NCBI GenBank assembly: GCA_033439685.1
Contig: JAUEDM010000001.1
Location: forward strand, 3,596,001 to 3,660,000
Reading direction: 5' to 3'
Length of the DNA stretch: 64,000 nucleotides
Source of the DNA: Apodospora peruviana
Taxonomy: Eukaryota; Ascomycota; Sordariomycetes; Sordariales; Lasiosphaeriaceae
The notes under the pieces were generated by a model. The model saw nothing but the letters and a program-made list of their open reading frames with translations, searched no databases and was not told where the DNA came from. This document shows positions 1 to 12,100 of this stretch, in pieces. A program made the position numbers and the translations under genes. Each line of letters opens with the position of its first letter. Position 1 is the first letter of the stretch.

Positions 1-644
1 GACAGGAGAGAAGGAGGATATTTGCTTCGATGTCTAATTGCAGCCGCTGCGGCTTTAGCGTTGGCGTCTCGTTTATCAAAAGCACACCCAGGGGAGTGTA
101 TGGTAAGAAGCTCGGAGTATCGCATGGCGCTGATGGCGTGAAAAGAGAAATACGGTATTATTTCGGTCAAACCCCGCCATCCTGCTTTCAGCTTCCCCAG
201 GTGACGAAGACGCATGCACGCCCATACCAGCGCCGGTCCATTTTCAAATAAACACCAAGAAATGGAACTAATGCATTGTATGAAGATCGTGGCAGGCAGT
301 ACAGCTGAGGTGATATCGCGTGTCAGCCGGGGATCCCTGACTCCGGCCGACACGCGACAGGTGATGACGATGAAAGGTAAAAATGTTGTGTCGCAAGTTT
401 TTCGTGCCCAGATTTGACCATGAACTATCGTCATCATCATGTAGGGACGTACGCTCTTGGTGAGGACATGCATGCCATCTAGCCAGCCAGCCGGCCAGTC
501 ATTGATGTCGCGCAGAAGGAACGATGTTTTTCTCGTATTGAGACCTTGACCACTACCCTTCCGGGCCACGCCCTGTCGACTCCTTGACAGACCGGAACGC
601 ACTGCGAATGCCTTCCACACACACGGTAGGTAGGTAGCTGGCAA
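1..644. other. Left-edge spacer, no gene recognised
   Basis: Short open frames here carry no recognisable motif. The right part must hold the 3' UTR of the cullin gene, whose stop codon is at 645-647. A run of AGCC/GGCC-type short repeats lies near 480-500 and a GGTAGGTAGGTAG stretch near 625-637. I see no RNA gene. Confidence 0.6.
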
Positions 645-3306
645 TCAAGCCAGATAGCGATATGCGGATTCGCCTTCCACTCGCTCCAAGTACTCGCGTA
701 CGAGGAGATCTTCGATTCGCTTCTTGATCAAGGATATGTCGGGCTTGAAGCGACTCGCAAGCTGTGTAATAACTTCGGTTGTAAGCTGTGTGTGCGTAAG
801 TTGTTTCCGTTGCCTGGGTGGTTTATACTGTTAGCATTTGATCACAAAACCAAATGACATAGCAGAACATACTTCATGATCCGGACGATCGCGGCATCCA
901 CGGTATGAGCCCTGGTCTGATCGTTCCGTTTCTCCGTCTCTCTCCGCTCTTCGTCTCCCTCGACCTTGGATATGCTGGTGATTGTTGGAGCCTTGATCTT
1001 GATCGCCTTGCTGACAAACTGGGCGTTGAAAGAAAATGTGTCCGAGGATTTGATCGTCTTTGAAAGCGGGTTCTTGAGGAGGACCCTCGCTTTGGGAGCA
1101 ATCGACAAGGACGCGAGTGTTCGAGTGAGGTCGCCCGCTGGAATGCGTGTAGTAGCCTGTATGTCCTCAAAGCTCAGGCTCTCACCCTCGGCAAGATCGT
1201 TAAAGAGCATCAGGACAATCATGCCGTATGTCGACACGTTCAGCTCGTATCGCCGCTCCTTGCTCAGGGCGCCGGTCTCCTTGCCGAGGACCTTGGGAAA
1301 CACGCATTTGATGTCCGCGGTGCCAGCGGAAGTGACCCATGTGAGGACCCGGCCGCTTCGGTCCTTGAGGTAGTATTTGAAGAAACTATCCTGCAGACGC
1401 TTTATCGTAGCTGGATAAGCGCAATCCACTCTAGTACCCTCTTCTTGAGAGATGCTACGCCCCATAACCTCTGGCGGCCAGTTATTTGTTGTTAAAACAT
1501 TGATGTTCAGGTCTATCTGCGCGGTGTCGGCATCGCCCAAGTTGCGTATGTGATCCCGGTAGCTTCCAGTAAGATCTCTGGACAGCTCCATGTCTTTGAA
1601 CATGCCCTCGAATTTGCTTGTGAAATGGTTGCCCATCTCCGATTTCATGCGAAGGACCATCCACTTCTCCGTCTGTGTATCTGACTTGCCATGCAGCAAG
1701 CGCCGGGCAAGATGCTTCTGGTAGTACCGTTCAAACATGTCCCGATCGGTGAGGTATCTGAGCAGGACGATGGCTTTGTCCAGGACAATATCCACCTCGG
1801 CCTCTGTCTTGCCCCTGACACCGCGTTTCAAGTTGTCGTCCACGAACAGGGACACAAACTCGGAACTGCGGGGAAACATGTTTATGAAATCCGAGAAGCT
1901 CTTGGTCATGGCAGACTGAATCATGATATCCTGGTCAAAGCAGGTGGTCCACAGATTGTCGAACTTGTCCTTGAGTTGCAGGACATCGTCAACCCACTTG
2001 ATCGCAGCAGCGGTCTGTTGGGCGGCGGCAGACAGGGTCAGGACCTTGGCCTTGTCTCCGCCCTCAGCCGCGTCGTCGGCGTCGCCAGCAACAGCAGAAA
2101 ACGTGGAGAAATCGGTGTTCTTGAGATTCTGCTCGATCTCCAAGCCCAGCTCCAACACTCTACTTTGCAGGGGGCCCATCAGGGGCGTCTTGTTCTTATC
2201 GACTTTACAGATGAGCTGATAGAGAATCGACAAATCCTCGACGCGGTCATTGTCGATCATGGTCTTCAGGCCACTTCCCTCCATGGAAAGAAAGTCGTCC
2301 AGCTTGGCCATGAACAGCTCGCTCTGCACGACCTTTGCAATCTTGTCGGACGTCCAGGTCGATATCGTAGTTTCGCAGCGATTCTGCTCTTCATCGAGGC
2401 GCCGCTGCGTGTGGCGTAGCCACGTACCGGCGTCAGACTCCCGAATAAGCTTTTCGCATTCCCGTCTGTAGAAATCTCTGCTGTTCTCAATGTAATGCGG
2501 CTCGAACACGGTCAGGTAGAGCTTTTGGTTCTCTATCTCATCGTCCGTCTCGTATAGGGCTTCCAGCATGGCGGTAATATTGCGCACCAGGTTGCGGTCG
2601 ATGATGTCGCCATCTCTCTCCATGTTTATGAGATCGAGCGTGACGGCGTTGAGAATGTCGAACACAACAAATGAGTAGTTCAACTCTGTCGCGGCTTTGC
2701 CCAGACTAGTTTTAAGGATGTGTTCCCTGAACAAGCCTATCGTTACGGGCCAGGTCGGCGGGTTCTTAGTGGTTGATGTGTGGGCACGATCCAGATACAT
2801 GAGTATGTCTGAAATCATGTTCATGGCGGTGTTATGCTCTGCCCAGACGTCTCGAATACCCCTCAGGAACTTCTCGCCCATCTCCCGACGTTCGTGGGCG
2901 CTCGCAGCCGGTGGCTGAATCAATGCGGTTGTAACAAGGTTGACCGAAATCAGTTCGGCGATGCGCGGCATGACATGGTCCCTGAACCATGTTTCCTCAA
3001 ACTCCTTGACCCTCTGGTAAAGCAAATCCCCCTTCCTGTTAACGACGATCTTGTACGACGCTCGGTAGAGTTGCTCGAAGGACAAGTGGCCGGCATTTTT
3101 CGTATGAACATCGGTGAGGGCGCCGCGAAGAAGCTCCCAACATGGCTCGAAATCGCTCAGTTCTTTGTTGATGATGGGCTGTGCCCATGTCAGTTTGGGC
3201 AAGGGTGCTGGGAGGACGCAGGACAGTCCAGGGAAGGGACAGAGAGCAGGGCTGTTTGTCGGTCACTTACTTTACGGATCGGGCGGATCCTGTTTCGAGA
3301 AGCCAT
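645..3306 (-). CDS. cul3: Cullin-3, scaffold of BTB-type ubiquitin ligases
   Basis: Three exons on the minus strand: 3306-3271, 3178-873 and 813-645, giving 836 aa, close to the usual cullin size. The 12-residue first exon (MASRNRIRPIRK) ends at a GTAAGT donor. The acceptor is the CAG just before 3178, preceded by a CTGAC branch point. The body has the helical cullin repeats, then the cullin homology domain (for example DRDMFERYYQKHLARRLL), then the C-terminal winged helix. The neddylation site IVRIMK places the acceptor lysine at K781, and the chain ends in the typical YRYLA. By family knowledge CUL3 binds RBX1 through its C-terminus and BTB adaptors through its N-terminus to ubiquitinate targets. 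The 1.3 kb to the left-facing start is shared with divergent ZIM17. The N-terminus and the lack of SKP1-specific features favour CUL3 over CUL1; CUL4 is less likely. Confidence 0.93.
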
Positions 3307-4604
3307 GGTGCCGGTAGTAGTCTGCTTCTGGCACCCGATGGCTAGGTACCTTGCTTATGGAGGCTTGTTCGGCGCCGGAGGGAGAGGGGCCCTCCACCAA
3401 GCTGCCGCGAGACAACCGGAGGGAGCCAGAAGAAGCGTTTGAGTCAACCCAAGACGACCGTTGACGCGGTATCGCGGGTCCGGTTGCGTTTATGTAGCCC
3501 GGGGGCAAGTATACATAGGCTACGAGCGTGGATTTCGATGGGGAGAGCTCTCACCCGGAACTTCGCAGGCAGAGGAGCAGAGCGAGGGGCACGTTGAGCC
3601 ACCAAGAGCACCTCTTCGGTGAGGATTGAAGAGCAATTTCTCGTGCAGAGCAATCGGGGTATAGAAATAAATAAATAATAGACGAGGCTAAAGGTGTCGC
3701 GGTCCTCGTGCTCAAGTTCCCAGTAAGTCGTCGCGCGTCCATCGATTTGGAGGTTTGGAGGCGGTAGCGGGGACGGTCGTGGTGGGCCTGACGATCACAG
3801 CAAGCTGCAGCGCCGTTCCGTCTGGTACCGGCGCTCACGCGTTAATTGCCCCTCCAAGCCCGCCACGCGGGATGGAACCACTGCCGGGCAGCGTCGGGTG
3901 CCGCTGTCACGCTTGGATAGTGGATTGCGTTGGCGATACACAATAAGGCAGGCTGCTTGAAGAAAAAGGACCGAGCTCTGAAGTCAACTTGGTTCAGGGG
4001 TCCAGCTTTACCCACTCTTTCACCACCAAAATAACCTGTAAAAACTCCAGGAAAATTCCGGAAGAGTACCTAACATAAATAAAATCTTATTCTAAATTTT
4101 ATTTGTGATCAGTACTTAATATGCCATTCAGGATACGCAATTCTTTCGATCACCATAACAGCGTGACCTAGAAGTTTAGTTTTCCTTCGGCTAACCGAAT
4201 AGGGGTAGCCCAGCTGCCCGGAGTTTGAATATGCATGCCTGAACCACGTTCAACAGTTGCGCTCCATGTTGAAAGCTGTTACTGTAAAACAAATACAAAG
4301 ACGGACAATTCAGATAGAAAAATATAATGAAACCAAATACGGCACAACCTCGTTCATGTACGGTTTTCAAAGAGGTATGCGTCGAGTTAAACTGCTGTGG
4401 CGGTACGGGATATTTTGGCAGCTACGGGTTATGTAAGTATCCTTGACGAGGGTATCATCCACCGGCACCACGTTTGCCAGGGTTCTTATCAATTAAAATT
4501 TTGGGGATTGTCGCTGGTCGGTGACCCACATAGCAAACTACCCCTAAGTTAACTCGCCGGGATCACGACCATCTACCTCAATACTGTCGCAACACACCAA
4601 CACA
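3307..4604. other. Divergent intergenic region between cul3 and zim17
   Basis: This must contain both promoters and 5' leaders. The left half is GC-rich. The stretch from about 4010 to 4510 is clearly AT-rich, with many TA and AA/TT steps and no usable reading frame. It looks like decayed, possibly RIP-mutated, repeat DNA, but no element can be named. Confidence 0.5.
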
Positions 4605-5372
4605 ATGGCACACAATCAAGCACTCACAATTCTCCCATCATACATCACGCGGTTATCATCTCCCGTGGTCACGAAAGCCGCAGCGGCGGTAGCAGTAGCA
4701 GGAGGACGACGGCGAGCCACAGCAACATCACGCCTCCTCTTCAGCCATCAACAACGACACCACCATGCTCTCACAGCTCCTCCTGCTGCCGTCAGACTAC
4801 GACGACAAACCCCTACCAACACTCTAGCATCTTCGCGGCTACTACTACAACTCCGATCCAAGCACTCTGGCACTCCGTCGCTCCAAGACCCCGTGTCCGA
4901 CCCAAACACTCCCTACAACCCAGCCACTAGCCCGAACGCGGCGCACGAGCAGTCCCTCCCGCCGCGCGACAAGCCGACCTACGAGCTGCGCTTCACCTGC
5001 AAGCCCTGCGGTCACCGCTCGGCGCACCACGTCTCCAAGCAAGGCTACCACCACGGCTCGGTGCTGATCGCCTGCCCGTCGTGCCGCAACCGCCACGTGA
5101 TCAGCGACCACCTGCGCCTTTTTGGGGATAAGGCCGTTTCTGTTGAAGATATCTTGAGGGAACGCGGCCAGCTGGTCAAGAAGGGCACCCTCGGCGAGTC
5201 GGACGATCTCGAGTTCTGGGAGGACGGGACTACGACTATTCGCAGAGAAGAGATGCCCGAGGCGGATAGATTTGCCAAGCCGACGAGAAAAGAGTCGGGT
5301 AATAATAATGCGGCGCCGGGGTCGACTTTTAAGAGCGTGAAGCCTGCCACGGAGAAGGCGGGGGATAACTAA
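4605..5372 (+). CDS. zim17: Zim17/Hep1-type mitochondrial Hsp70-escort protein (DNL zinc finger)
   Basis: Single exon, 255 aa. The first ~90 residues are rich in Arg, Ser and Ala, with almost no acidic residues, as expected for a mitochondrial presequence. The DNL zinc-finger domain follows: C132-x2-C135 and C157-x2-C160 with 21 residues between the pairs, then the conserved RNRHVISDHLRLFGD segment that carries the functional Arg/His/Asp surface of the family. Zim17 keeps matrix Hsp70 (Ssc1) soluble and supports protein import and Fe-S biogenesis. The C-terminal ~70 residues after EFWEDG are low-complexity and probably disordered. It converges on utp20. The start is the only ATG upstream of the presequence. 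Confidence 0.92.
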   Translation: MAHNQALTILPSYITRLSSPVVTKAAAAVAVAGGRRRATATSRLLFSHQQRHHHALTAPPAAVRLRRQTPTNTLASSRLLLQLRSKHSGTPSLQDPVSDPNTPYNPATSPNAAHEQSLPPRDKPTYELRFTCKPCGHRSAHHVSKQGYHHGSVLIACPSCRNRHVISDHLRLFGDKAVSVEDILRERGQLVKKGTLGESDDLEFWEDGTTTIRREEMPEADRFAKPTRKESGNNNAAPGSTFKSVKPATEKAGDN

Positions 5373-6172
5373 GTAGGACTATACGGGTGGGTGCGCGCTG
5401 TACGAGTCGAGCTCGAGTTCCCGTCTGGGAGGACCACAACGACCATACGGCCTCAGCAGGAGGGGATCTTCGAGGCGGGTATGGAATAGCAGCAGGGGGA
5501 GTCGCCGTGGGTGGAGGTATGCAACTGCTTCGGTCTTGGCTGGGCTTTTGCGAGTGTTCGATCTGGAAAGTATGTAATCGGACAACCAACCAGGAGACTT
5601 TGCTTGAGACCCTAGACCACGCCGAGCAGCGTCAGGACCTCGGCTGGCATCCTTGCTTGGACTTGCTGGACAGAACTGACCGAATTGGGGAAAGGGGGTA
5701 GACGCGACATGATTTGTACGAATAGATGGGGATTTATCTAGACTTACCGGAGGGGAATTGGAGACCTGGACCACAGGGGAAAGGAGGATAAGCTGTGACA
5801 AGGCTGTACGAGTAGACCGGCATGGGTGTAAAAATATGGGTGGGTGTTGAAATCACGGCGTTGGCGTACCCTGTGATATTATTACCTGTACTCTCTCCGG
5901 CTGCATAAACACATAATAATAGAGACGAAATAGCTCAACTGAACTTTTCACAAGCGGGCGAATCTATCCTGTGAACGGCAGGGGTACCGGACTTGACCTG
6001 TGGGAAACTTCACACAGCAGACTAGGTAAATATGAAGGTTTGATCATTCGAAAAAGTTGATTATGCAGACTCAAAAATCTGGAGCTCGACTAGAACTCGG
6101 ACAAACATAGAAAAAATAGCCTCATCTGGTTAACCAACCACCACCTCTCGGGTGGTTCCAGCCTTTATTTCC
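5373..6172. other. Convergent spacer between zim17 and utp20
   Basis: This holds the two 3' UTRs. Both strands have open frames of 86-140 codons at 5379-5801, but they are Pro/Arg/Ser-rich, overlap each other antisense and show no domain, so I do not call them. Confidence 0.55.
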
Positions 6173-9100
6173 TCACAGATACCCACTCCTCAAATCCCTC
6201 TGCTCGCGCCCCTTCTCCTTCCGCCGTTCCTTCTTCTTCTCAAACTTCTTCCTCTTCTCCAAGCCGTGCTTCTCCGGCGCCGTGATCGCCTCAATCTTGC
6301 GCTTGCTCGACCTGTACTGCCTCCTGCCCCTGATCTCCTCGCCCACCGCCAGAAGCGCCCTGGTATACTCCTGGCTGCCCAGCCTCGTCTGCAGCGTCTC
6401 CATGACCGTCTGCGCCTTGGTCTTGAGATCTTCGTACCTGATCTTGAAGCTCTCGTTGAGCGAGAACGGCGCCGGGATCGACGGGTCCGTGAGGTTGCGC
6501 AGCGGGCGCAGGATCGTCTTGGCGGACTGCAACAGCGCGTCGGTGGGCGTCTTGTCGCAGAACTCAGCGAGCACGTCCATCGCCGCCAGCTTCGAGACCA
6601 ACGCCTCGGGCTTGGCTTGCCGCTCTTGTCTGATGATGGACGACAATTTCCAGAAAACATGGGACAGGCCGGTACCGCTTTTCTTGGGTGCTTCTGCACT
6701 GTCGTCTTCGTCATCGTCGTCTTCTTCCTCGGTGGTGGACGGGCCAGAAGAGTCGAGATATGACCCCAAAAATAGAATGATCTGCATGACTTCCTGTGCA
6801 AGCGCCTCGTCAACCTCGGGCGCGGAGAGAATACCCAGCGACTGTCGGACAAGACCACTAATATCCTCCTGGTCAAGCTCGAGCCCGTGAGAGCCCTCGA
6901 GAGGCGGCTTCTGCTGGACCGTGTTTTCAGCATTTCTAGCGAAATCCGCTAGGTACATGCTGAACAGTTTCGTCGCGGTGAGCTTCACAGAGGGATTCGA
7001 ATGTGCCAGGCAACTGCGCGCCTCGTGCCACAGCTCTTCGGCGTCTGCGGACAGCGCCTTCTGCGGATGCTTCTCTACCAGCGTCTGAGCGGTAACGAGG
7101 GCGGTATTGACCAACTCCCATTCCGACTCTCTTGTTTCCTCCTCTTCTCCTAGAACCTCAATGATCTTTTCCGTGACAAGCACAGCGTCCTTCTTGTCCT
7201 TCTGGGTAGCCTCCCTACTCTCAAAGTACAGCCCAAACGTTTGCAACGCAAGCTTGAACACGGCATTATTCCCTTCCTGCTCAATCCACGACCGCAACAG
7301 AGTCAGGAATTTCTGCTGTCTCTCCTTGTCCGAGACACGGAAAATCTCCTTGATCAGCTCAGCGGCAGCTAGCCGGCACTTCTCGCTGTCGTCGTTGGCG
7401 AGCACAAAGATGAGAGGAATAAAGCAGGTCGCAGCAACCTCTTGCGAGAAGTCGTCGGCCGACTTCTTGAGTAGAAGGTTGATCACCTCCATCACCGAGA
7501 GCCGTCCGCCCTCGCGATCATACTTGAGATTAGCCACAATGAACTTGAGCTGCTTCTCCCACCTGCCTCGCTTCTGGGGGTACTCGCGGAGGAACTGGAA
7601 GAATGCGCCCCGAGCAAGGTCCCGCGTGTCCTTGTCGTCGTTGGTGATCATGACTGTGCCGACGTGGTCGAGAGTGTCGTAGACAACAGCGGTCTCCAGT
7701 TTGCGGTCCAGGACGGACCGCAAGAAGTTGAACGTGACATGTCGATACAGCGGCTCTGTCAAATCGTCCTTTAGTTTTCCGAGGAGCATGTCAATCGCCG
7801 CATCTTTGATCGGGACCTCTCTCCTGTCTCGGAGAACCACGGATATGAGCTTCAGCGCAGCCTGCGCGAGGTCGGACGAAGCCGAGAGGGAGATGGATAT
7901 CGTCTTGATCGCTTCTTTGTTGGCGACCTTATATAGATTGGTCGAGTCTCCGTTCTTGAACGGAACCTTGACGATAACGTTGAGGAGTTTGAATGCCGCA
8001 ATCTTGACCTCTTCCTCCGCAGACAGAACAGCATCGCCGAGAATCGGGAGGAACCCAGTGATGTTCGCCGCCGTGCGCAAGTCGTCATGCTTCTTCAAGA
8101 CAGCTCGGAGGATGTCGATCGCAAACCTGACAAGCTTGTATGTGTGTTTTGTCGTTACACCGCCGTCGCTTTTTCTTGCGCCTTTCAGGACCAAATATCT
8201 CTTGAGCCGAGGGTCAATCTTGACGTGTGCCTCGGGCTTCTGGCTCTTGTATACCTCCTGAATCACCTCGTAGCAAAACACCAAGACGTCTTGCGACGCC
8301 GCCGCCGAGTTCTCCAACAATCCTTTGGTAATCCGAGTCAGGAGCTCGTCGATCTTGCGCGCCGTGCGTACGTCAAGCTTCTCGAGAAGCAGCGCCTGCA
8401 AGGGAGAGGTGAGATCACCAAGATGGCTTATCGAGGCATTCTTGGCTACCAGCTCCATCGAGTCTTGACTCTTGCTGCTCTTGACTTCCTTCATCTGGCT
8501 CACATACTCCTCGGCGTCCTTTTCCTGGCCGACAGCACCGAAGATATCGTCCATGATAACCGCCATAATGGAAGGCAGGCAGTAATCAAGCGAACCCTGC
8601 TTGAATGCAGGGATGGTGACTAAGAGGATCGAATGCAACGTATACGAAAGGACATGAAGCTGGTGTCCCCTGATGAGCGCACCGCGGAGTTCCTTCAGGA
8701 TGAACTCGAACCTTTCTGGACCAAGGATACCGGACATCTTCGCAAGAGTGTCCCGGGCCATGTCGCGCGATTCTGGGGACTTACTCCTCAAGATATGACA
8801 GATATCCGTGAGCACACCGGGTAACTTCTCGCTAACAATGCTGTCCGGGAGGAGAGTAACAAGCTTGGCAATAATCACGCCAACCGGAACTCTGGCGCTG
8901 ACGGTTGTCTCGTCCTTGAGGTGGATGTGCTTGAGCAGCGTAGGCAGGAAATTGTTGACAATCTCGGCACTCATCTTCTCCTGGGCTGGCAACGTGGTCG
9001 CAAGTCTGCGAGTCTTGGTCTGTTTCGGCGCCTCTCCATCCACTTCCATAGGACCGCCGCTTGGCTTCTGAGCAATCGCGATCCGCAAAGCGTCGACTTC

Positions 9101-12100
9101 TTTCTCGAGAAGACGAACAACCCGCTTCTGGCTATCCGGCTTGGACTCAACATACGATATGAACCTCCTCAAAATCGCGCGGTACTGCTGCCACTCCAGG
9201 GACGCAGTCAATGCGCCGATCGTTGTTGTCGCCTGAGCACCCAGGCCTTGATCATCGCCGCTTTCCGGACGGTCGAAGATGAAGTGTTCCAGGAGTGGGA
9301 TGAAGAACTGGCTGATGTGTTTGCTGCGCAGCTGCGACTTCTCGTTCGCAGCCTCGAGCAACCGAAGAGCCTGGATTTGTCTCGAGACGGCCGGACTCGA
9401 AATGTGGAAGAAAAAAGCGTTGTCAGCGTCATCGGAATCAGGAACCAAGGGGGCCAAGTCGGCCACTGGTTCCCAGGAGGGCAGGTGGGCAACCAGAAAG
9501 CCGAACGCGCGCGAGATCTCACGCCGGACGGTCTCCGAATCCTCCCTCGCTCCAGAGTAGATGGCGGGCATGATCACATCGGATATGACCTCAATGAACT
9601 CGCCCTGCTGAGGAGTCGACCAGACTGCCTCAGTCGCCTCGATAAACTTGCAAATGCCATCAGCCGAGTTAGACGATAGCACACCGAACTCTTCGTCTTG
9701 TTGAATAAAGTAGAGCAGATTGTGCAGCAACGGCATCCACTGGTCGACAGTAAATGGCGTCTCGCGCTTTCTGGTGATGGTGCTAAATGCGGTAAGTCTG
9801 GTGTCGTAATCCGCCTCATCTAGTCTCCTTTGTTGGTAGGCATTGAGATCGCGGCAGATATCTGCCACCTCCTGGGCCCATGGCTGCTGGGACGCAAACA
9901 CCAGCAACACTTCAGCAAGTGTTTCTCTGTTCTGCTTGTCTTTGAAGAATCCAAAGAGCGACGAAAGCGTGCTGTAGACCTTCTTCGTTAACTCTGCATT
10001 GTCCTGCAGTTTGTCGAGGACGATGAACCGCTTGAGAATAAGCAGAAGCGACCCCTTGACCTTGGGGTTGACCTTGCGGGACGGCTGATTGAGCAGAAAC
10101 GTAGCAATTTCGATCATATCATGCACACTGGCAGACCTCTCCACGATAGGAGCAAGCTCGACGACTGTGTCGACGGCAGTACCGAGTAGGTCGCGTCCCA
10201 TTTCAGGCTGGTCGCGCAGAAGCCCACCGATCTCTTTGAGGATGAGGTCCATGTTCGGCTCAAGGATCTCGGACTTGATCAATTCGTTATATTCCGATTC
10301 AGCTGCAGGGACCTGCGCGAGGTTGATAAGATTCTGGATGATGTTGAGCGCAAAGACCTTGACCTCATCCTTGCCCTTCGCAACGCCAAGACACTCAACC
10401 ATCTTTGGCATGATACGCTTGTCGAAAGACAGGAAGTATGCAGGCTTTGGCAAGACAGACCACGTCTGCAGAAGCCTCCAGGTTCCAGAGACACCTTGGG
10501 TGGTCTCAGCAGGCAGCTTGTCGATCCGTGGGCTGATGATCTCCTTGACCAGAACCTCCTGGTACAGGGTCCAGTCATAGGTCTGCGCATTCTGGAACAG
10601 CTTGCAGAGACACTTTAGTCCAGTCGTCCTGACAGATTTGTAGAGAGAAGCATTCTCGATCGGATCTGCGTCCTCGGGGTCTTCCGAGCCCGCTCCAATA
10701 ACTCTGCAGGCCGAGATAAGACAGTACAAAACGGCATTGACGAGAGAGTCCATGTAAGATAGCACGCTGTTTCCTAACTCGTTGATGATGGACTCGATCA
10801 TGTTCATCAGACCGACCTGTTTCCGGACCGCGAGATGCTCTTGCGCAAAGGTGCTTTCACGAATGCCATGCGAGTCTACGACGCGGATAGCGCGGAGCTC
10901 CCCGAGTGCAATGTCTAGGAAAGCGCCCGTATCCTCAACATTCAGGTGTCGAATTACCGCCAAGCGCGTTGCGTGAAGACCATGGCGGCCGCTGGCCACA
11001 CCTTTCTTGGAGATCGTCCGACCGTATAGCAGTCGTAGGAGAACAGGCATGAGTTCCGCATGATGCTGAGGCTGAATCTTGTTGTCCCCCTGAAAGAGAA
11101 CAGTAAGCTCGTTCTTGAACCTAGACTCGTCAAGGAGGTACTCGAGATGTTCCCGATACGGCTTGACGGCGTCGCTCTTCCACGCTAGAATCGCCTTGAG
11201 CGCGAGCTTCTGGAGCTCGATGTCGCCGTTCGCTAATAGTTTCAGTAGTGCGAGATAGACCTTTTCGCTCTGGTAAAGCACTCTGGGGTTATTGAATTGC
11301 GCAAAGACCCCGACCAAGGCCTTCCTGTCAGCCACCGACCAGCTCGATTCTTCTGGGAAAATTTCGGCATCCTCGTCCTCTTCATCCTCTTCCACGGGGA
11401 CTCCCTGATCATCCGCAAAGGAAAGGAGATACGGTACCAGCCTCCTAGATCGCTTCTCGGCTAGAGCAGGAATAGCAGTGAAGGCTTGGAGCGCCTTGGC
11501 ACGCGCTTTGTCGGAGCGAGGCTCGACCATCTTCTGCCCGACTTCAAAGGTCCGTAGCATATCTTGCGAGGAGTCCTCCACCACGTGTCCAGTCACTGCG
11601 GCTTTCTTCTGCAACCTCATGAGATTCAAGCACTCAAAGTCCGTCAACCGCTTGAAGTTATTGCCAACGGGTCCATTGGCCGGTCCCTCCCAGCGCGGAG
11701 ACGGCACCTCGAGCCACTCGAAGGCGAGGTCAGCGACTGCTTCCTCTCCGACTTTGCTCTCGGCTACCTTCTTCATCGCCTCCACGGCATCGTCCCAGAC
11801 CGGAGACAGCGGTACGGTCATCATACCGAACAAGAAGGACGGGATAGCGCGGACCAGCCAGGAGTTTTCGTTGACGTGGGAATATACTTGGCCAACTTTG
11901 CGCAGATGTACAGCAATAGTCCTGGCGTTTTGGAGATCAAGAGGAAGTTCTTCAACCTGAATCATTGTTGCCAGCGCCGAATTCTGATCAGGGGTAACCT
12001 CCAGAAGCTCCAAGGTCTTCAAAGACACAAGCCGTAGCTCATGGGATGATGTTGATAGGTTTGCAATAAGAGATTTCACCAAGGGGTCCTCCTCCTGCTG

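Noticed and set aside
1691..2419. 242-codon plus-strand open frame
   Set aside because: It lies fully antisense to the cullin-3 cullin-repeat exon and has no domain; an antisense shadow of codon bias.
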